In this document: positions 60,561 through 64,000 of the stretch, piece by piece | How positions within the stretch are numbered: position 1 is the first letter of the stretch | How the letters are laid out: each line of letters starts with the position of its first letter | DNA from: Chrysosporum bergii ANA360D | GTDB taxonomy: Bacteria; Cyanobacteriota; Cyanobacteriia; Cyanobacteriales; Nostocaceae | Reading direction: 5' to 3' | Length of the DNA: 64,000 nucleotides | NCBI RefSeq assembly: GCF_029891735.1 | Contig: NZ_JANQDH010000033.1 | Location: 1-64,000, forward strand | Notes under the pieces: generated by a model | Seen by the model: only the letters and a program-made list of their open reading frames with translations | Database searches by the model: none | Told to the model about the DNA's origin: nothing | Translations under genes and position numbers: made by a program

Positions 60561-62102
60561 TTAAAAAATGTCTCTGATGAAAGGAACTTTACCCAAGGGA
60601 GTTCTATAGATTTCTTCAGACCACTTTTTAACTAGTTTGATATCAAACCTGTAGCCACTCTTTTCTATGTAATATACATTAGCTTCCCCTCGGTTGAATA
60701 TAGATAAAGAATAGATTAAGGATTCCAGGAATAAACGTTTAATTCCTTCACTTCCTAGCATATTATCCATTCTGATAAACAAACTCTTCACATCATCTAC
60801 CGCAGCAATTAATTCCAACCGTTTGATGGCGCGATGGTTGACAAACTGTATTTCGTGCGCCAGTGCTTGCAAGTCAAAAACACCAGCAGCCTTTAATTCA
60901 TGGCAAAGAGAAGCATAGACCTGGGGAGCAGAATATTGTGTGTCATCAATATGAATAACATCCCCACTGCGGCCTAAAAACTCAAATTGTTGGGTTTTTA
61001 ATCCTGGCCCGTCTAAATTGGGGCGACGAATGACTCTATCTCCCGATTTAAATCTGAGAAAAGGTGCTTCATGTCCATGAAGTCTAGTTACCACTAACTC
61101 CCCTTCTTCTCCTTCAGCAACCCACTTTCCGTCACTGTCTACAATCTCAATCATGTGTAGCCCTGGAACTGCTGCCAAATAGGGAATTTCTGACTTCAAC
61201 TGCAAGCCAATAGCTTCGTTTTGTACTGTGGCAAAGTAACTTAAAATCTCTAGATTAGGATAAAGCTCTTTTAGTTCAAGTTGTTTACGATGTGGTAATA
61301 TCCCACTACCATACATGGCTACGCGGAAACTTTTTCTCGCTTCCTCATGTAGGCCAATACCAAGGTCGCTGAGAATTGCTATTCCTGCGGAAATCGCCAT
61401 AATTGCCTTGGGTCCTGGATAGGACATAATATGGTGAAAGACTTCCCTCATCACAGGACCCGCACCAAGATAGTTAATGCCTGGTATGTGCTGTAAAACA
61501 CCACCAACCATTGTGCCGCTACTCCACATCTGAAAGTCTGCCAAGGTAGTAGCAACCCATTTCGGCTCATCCCCTGTTAAGTAATTACTTAACATATATT
61601 CGCCAATAAATTCCCCGGCGATTTTGTAGGTGTCGTGTAATTCTTTTAATGAATAAACCATTTCTACTGGTAAACCAGTACTGGTTCCACCACTAGCAAC
61701 AATTTCAAAACCACCATAGCTTAAAGGAACTACTAAACCTGGTCTAGATCCCATAAACAACTCACCCATAACAGTCTTATCAGAGATGGGTAATTGTTGC
61801 CATTCCTCAAAATTCCGGGGAGCTTTGTTCAGACCCGCCTTCTCAATCATATCTTTCCACATAGGATTGAGCATTAAAGTATTGGTCATTTGTTGCAACC
61901 GCCGCAACACCAAAGCATTTTGAATGGAATGATCAAGTTCACTATATTTAGTTTCAAAAACTCTTTCACATTGTTGAATTTTACTCAAAAAGGAAGGTAG
62001 TTTAACCACGTCATCAATTGACTGTGGCTCCAACTCATCAGACCCTATCAACTGATTTACTAACTCTTGATTAGATATGGATACTTTATTTTCAGCCAAC
62101 AT
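60561..62102 (-). CDS. Phenylacetate-CoA-ligase/LuxE-like adenylate-forming enzyme
   Basis: 513 residues. The P-loop-like motif is SGGTSTGLP (137-145), with LSYGGFEIVA before it. Further PaaK-like blocks are YGSGILPHRKQLELKELYPN, EGEEGELVVTRLHGHEAPFL and FKSGDRVIRRP (the R-x-K-x-G-D motif where ATP is bound). Such enzymes activate an acid as an acyl-adenylate, then transfer it to CoA or another acceptor. No carrier-protein domain is attached. The carboxylate substrate is not visible. It begins 4 bp after the decarboxylase stop, so the two are likely co-translated. Confidence 0.87.
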   Translation of the reverse strand: MLAENKVSISNQELVNQLIGSDELEPQSIDDVVKLPSFLSKIQQCERVFETKYSELDHSIQNALVLRRLQQMTNTLMLNPMWKDMIEKAGLNKAPRNFEEWQQLPISDKTVMGELFMGSRPGLVVPLSYGGFEIVASGGTSTGLPVEMVYSLKELHDTYKIAGEFIGEYMLSNYLTGDEPKWVATTLADFQMWSSGTMVGGVLQHIPGINYLGAGPVMREVFHHIMSYPGPKAIMAISAGIAILSDLGIGLHEEARKSFRVAMYGSGILPHRKQLELKELYPNLEILSYFATVQNEAIGLQLKSEIPYLAAVPGLHMIEIVDSDGKWVAEGEEGELVVTRLHGHEAPFLRFKSGDRVIRRPNLDGPGLKTQQFEFLGRSGDVIHIDDTQYSAPQVYASLCHELKAAGVFDLQALAHEIQFVNHRAIKRLELIAAVDDVKSLFIRMDNMLGSEGIKRLFLESLIYSLSIFNRGEANVYYIEKSGYRFDIKLVKKWSEEIYRTPLGKVPFIRDIF

Positions 62103-62106
62103 ATTT

Positions 62107-63696
62107 TTACTTACTTCTTTTGTATTCAGAACTGATGGTTTGTTTTTGTTGTTTTTGATTGATTAACTCTTGTCCAGTTTTTCTAATTTCAGATAGCAAC
62201 ATACCTATGTGAGTACTATTGATCTGATGGTTCATAAAAACTAGACGCAGAGATGGTATACCATTAATGTCAATTTTGGAAATGAAGAATTTACCGCACT
62301 CTTTGATGCGGTTCCTAATTTCCACCTGAAAATTGGGAAACTCTGATTCCACTAAGTTGGAGGGTAAATAACGAAAACAAAGGATATTCACCTCTGGTTG
62401 GTGAAGCACCTGGAAGTCAGGTTCTCCCTTGAGGATCTGATAAGCTTCTTTGGTCAACTCACACAAATACTCGATCTTGTCAGCAAATACAGCCTTGCCA
62501 TAAATAGCCCACAATACCCACAGGTTCATGATCAGAGGTCTTTTAGTACACTCAAAATTTTGTTCTCCACTATCAAATTGAGTGTAGATATCAGGAGTCT
62601 TTTCAAAAACATAACTGGCGTTCTGATGGAATGCTCCATAACTTTTTTCTCTATTTCTATAGAAAAGAAGAGTACACACCCCTGGTAGAAACATCATCTT
62701 GTGAGCGTCCCACACAAAGGAATCTACTTTTTCAATTCCCTTTAACTTGTGGCGCAATTGATCGGAAACTAGTAGACTTGCACCATGGGCCCCATCTACA
62801 TGAAGCCAGATATTTTTCTCTTTTGCTATCTTTGCCAGTTCCTCCAACTGGTCAAAAGCTCCTACTGCAGTAGTACCCGCAGAAGCCACCAGACAGAAAA
62901 CTTTGAGGCCTCGTTGTTCTGCTGCTTCTAGGGTAGGACGCACCTTCTCTATACAAATTTGCCGTTGACTATTAACCGGTAAGCGGACGATCTGATTTTC
63001 TCCAACCCCTATGATCCCTACTGCACGCTGGAGACTGTAATGTGCATCCTCGCTCAAGGCAATTGCTGGGCGACATTGTCCCGCCAACGCAGATACACCC
63101 CCAGACCAAATCTCGGGAAACTTGTCATTTCTGGCCGCCAAGAGGGCTGTTAAGTTGCCTAATGTCGCCCCTGAAGTTGTCACCATGGCAAAATTATCCG
63201 GATCCCAACCAATGAATTTGTTTAATTCATCAGCCATGATCCGTTCCACCACATTGGGTAACTGTCCAGCTTCATAAAAGGAGGATGGTTGATTGACAAT
63301 TGAGCTAATCAAGTCAACGATACCAGCCAAGGGAATCACACCAGAAAACTGGCGACCCATATAACCGGGGGAGTACACTTGTATGCCCGTTTTAATATAT
63401 AAGTCAATAATTGCCCCTAGCCTTTCTGCATCAAAGGGAGCGATGCTTTCCTGTTCCTCAGTCATTAGATCCTTTGCAGATTCCAATAGAACATAAGGAT
63501 TGGTCAGTTCCAGCCCCCGGATTGACGAATCAGCTAAATATTTTTCTAACTTGCCAATCACTAATTCAGCGGTTTTCCTAAACAATTCAGGATCAAAAAC
63601 ATCCTGCTGAGGACTTGATGGGATATCATTGTTGATAGTATAACCACGCTCTTGTATACAGGTACTCCAAAAATCAGTATCACCACGTAATTGCAT
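62107..63696 (-). CDS. PLP-dependent group II amino acid decarboxylase
   Basis: 529 residues. Removes the carboxyl group from an amino acid to give an amine. The PLP-binding Lys333 lies in SFVWDAHKMMFLPGVC, and Asp301 in LHVDGAHGAS contacts the pyridine nitrogen. VTTSGATLGNLTALLAARND and CLVASAGTTAVGAFDQLEEL are typical of Pfam pyridoxal_deC members such as glutamate, DABA and aromatic decarboxylases. Substrate cannot be told by eye. ATG 63696 is preferred to GTG 63708. It is the first gene in this strand's cluster, and its upstream 300 bp hold no gene. Confidence 0.9.
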   Translation of the reverse strand: MQLRGDTDFWSTCIQERGYTINNDIPSSPQQDVFDPELFRKTAELVIGKLEKYLADSSIRGLELTNPYVLLESAKDLMTEEQESIAPFDAERLGAIIDLYIKTGIQVYSPGYMGRQFSGVIPLAGIVDLISSIVNQPSSFYEAGQLPNVVERIMADELNKFIGWDPDNFAMVTTSGATLGNLTALLAARNDKFPEIWSGGVSALAGQCRPAIALSEDAHYSLQRAVGIIGVGENQIVRLPVNSQRQICIEKVRPTLEAAEQRGLKVFCLVASAGTTAVGAFDQLEELAKIAKEKNIWLHVDGAHGASLLVSDQLRHKLKGIEKVDSFVWDAHKMMFLPGVCTLLFYRNREKSYGAFHQNASYVFEKTPDIYTQFDSGEQNFECTKRPLIMNLWVLWAIYGKAVFADKIEYLCELTKEAYQILKGEPDFQVLHQPEVNILCFRYLPSNLVESEFPNFQVEIRNRIKECGKFFISKIDINGIPSLRLVFMNHQINSTHIGMLLSEIRKTGQELINQKQQKQTISSEYKRSK

Positions 63697-64000
63697 GATT
63701 ATAAACACTCAAGACGAACAATGAACGTTAAACCTAGTTTTTTGTTGCCAAATTGGCAGAAAAACTGTCTTCATTTGTACTGTTGATTAACCCTTGTTGT
63801 CAAGAGTAAATTTAAAAAAAACATAAAGATTGCTGTTGTGATGTTCCTAATTAGCAATTAAACTTAGTTTTTTTAATGTAGCTAATTTTACTTAATTTAG
63901 TATACTGGGGAAGATGCCGGCACTACCAGCTTGGGATTTTTTTAATTTGACCGAAATATCAACAGAAAGGAACTTGACACTCCCCACGGCTTTAGCCGGG
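63697..64000. promoter_or_regulatory. Upstream region of the decarboxylase-PixA cluster
   Basis: About 300 AT-rich bases without a gene (on the minus strand these precede the cluster). Near the window edge, TTGACACTCCCCACGGCTTT (63974-63993) followed by AGCCGGG contains an interrupted stem (CCCACGGCT/AGCCGGGG-like). It resembles palindromes found near IS200/IS605-type ends in cyanobacteria. The element continues past the window. Confidence 0.4.

Overview
The window reads as the chromosome of a filamentous, probably heterocyst-forming (Nostocales-type) cyanobacterium. The sequence shows many HIP1 palindromes (GCGATCGC, e.g. near 1494, 4039, 5133, 11073, 13184, 22480), a cyanobacterial tmRNA with tag ANNIVKFARKPAPVAVA, the NDH-1 subunit NdhM, and many hybrid two-component proteins, Ser/Thr kinases and TPR proteins. 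Genus cannot be fixed from the sequence alone.

Layout. 1-1276: 3' end of a TPR gene made of seven exact-period 138-bp repeats, broken by a poly-A frameshift and a dispersed palindromic repeat. 1428-5519: peptide deformylase, a small membrane protein, a RecB-like nuclease and RecJ. 5520-7272: a short CRISPR array (8 repeats, 7 spacers, no cas genes in view) with a promoter in its leader. The last repeat runs directly into a tandem array of 131/103-bp hairpin-rich units that reuse the 3' half of the CRISPR repeat. 7273-13811: YdcF protein, C-terminal processing protease, glycosyltransferase, LuxR-type regulator, small conserved protein, ndhM and ssrA. 13913-18910: Ser/Thr kinase, Omp85/BamA-type protein and an LpxB-like protein. 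18972-23701: signalling block with two receiver-kinase hybrids and two response regulators; one hybrid has a degenerate receiver. 24429-32472: AAA ATPase, aromatic amino acid permease, S9 oligopeptidase, hemE and an SDR. 32598-37140: large cell-envelope protein, small secreted protein and a TnpB remnant.

37327-48077: a surface-glycan or glycosylation block with a TPR membrane protein, a 1524-residue protein joining three or four methyltransferase-like domains to a glycosyltransferase, a second glycosyltransferase and a TPR/O-GlcNAc-transferase (SPINDLY-type) protein. 48121-51707: three-gene minus-strand operon of a VWA/solute-binding lipoprotein, a membrane coiled-coil protein and a second solute-binding protein. 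51971-57093: B12/radical SAM enzyme, RNB exoribonuclease, rpsR-rpmG and a frameshifted isochorismatase-family gene.

57130-63696 is the most unusual part. A PLP-dependent group II decarboxylase and a PaaK/LuxE-like adenylate-forming enzyme, 4 bp apart, are followed on the same strand by four divergent tandem paralogues of the PixA/AidA inclusion-body protein family. A strong intrinsic terminator follows, then a GNAT-like acetyltransferase. I know of no characterised system with this composition. The proposal that the enzymes make an amine- or acyl-derived product bound or stored by PixA-like proteins is inference.
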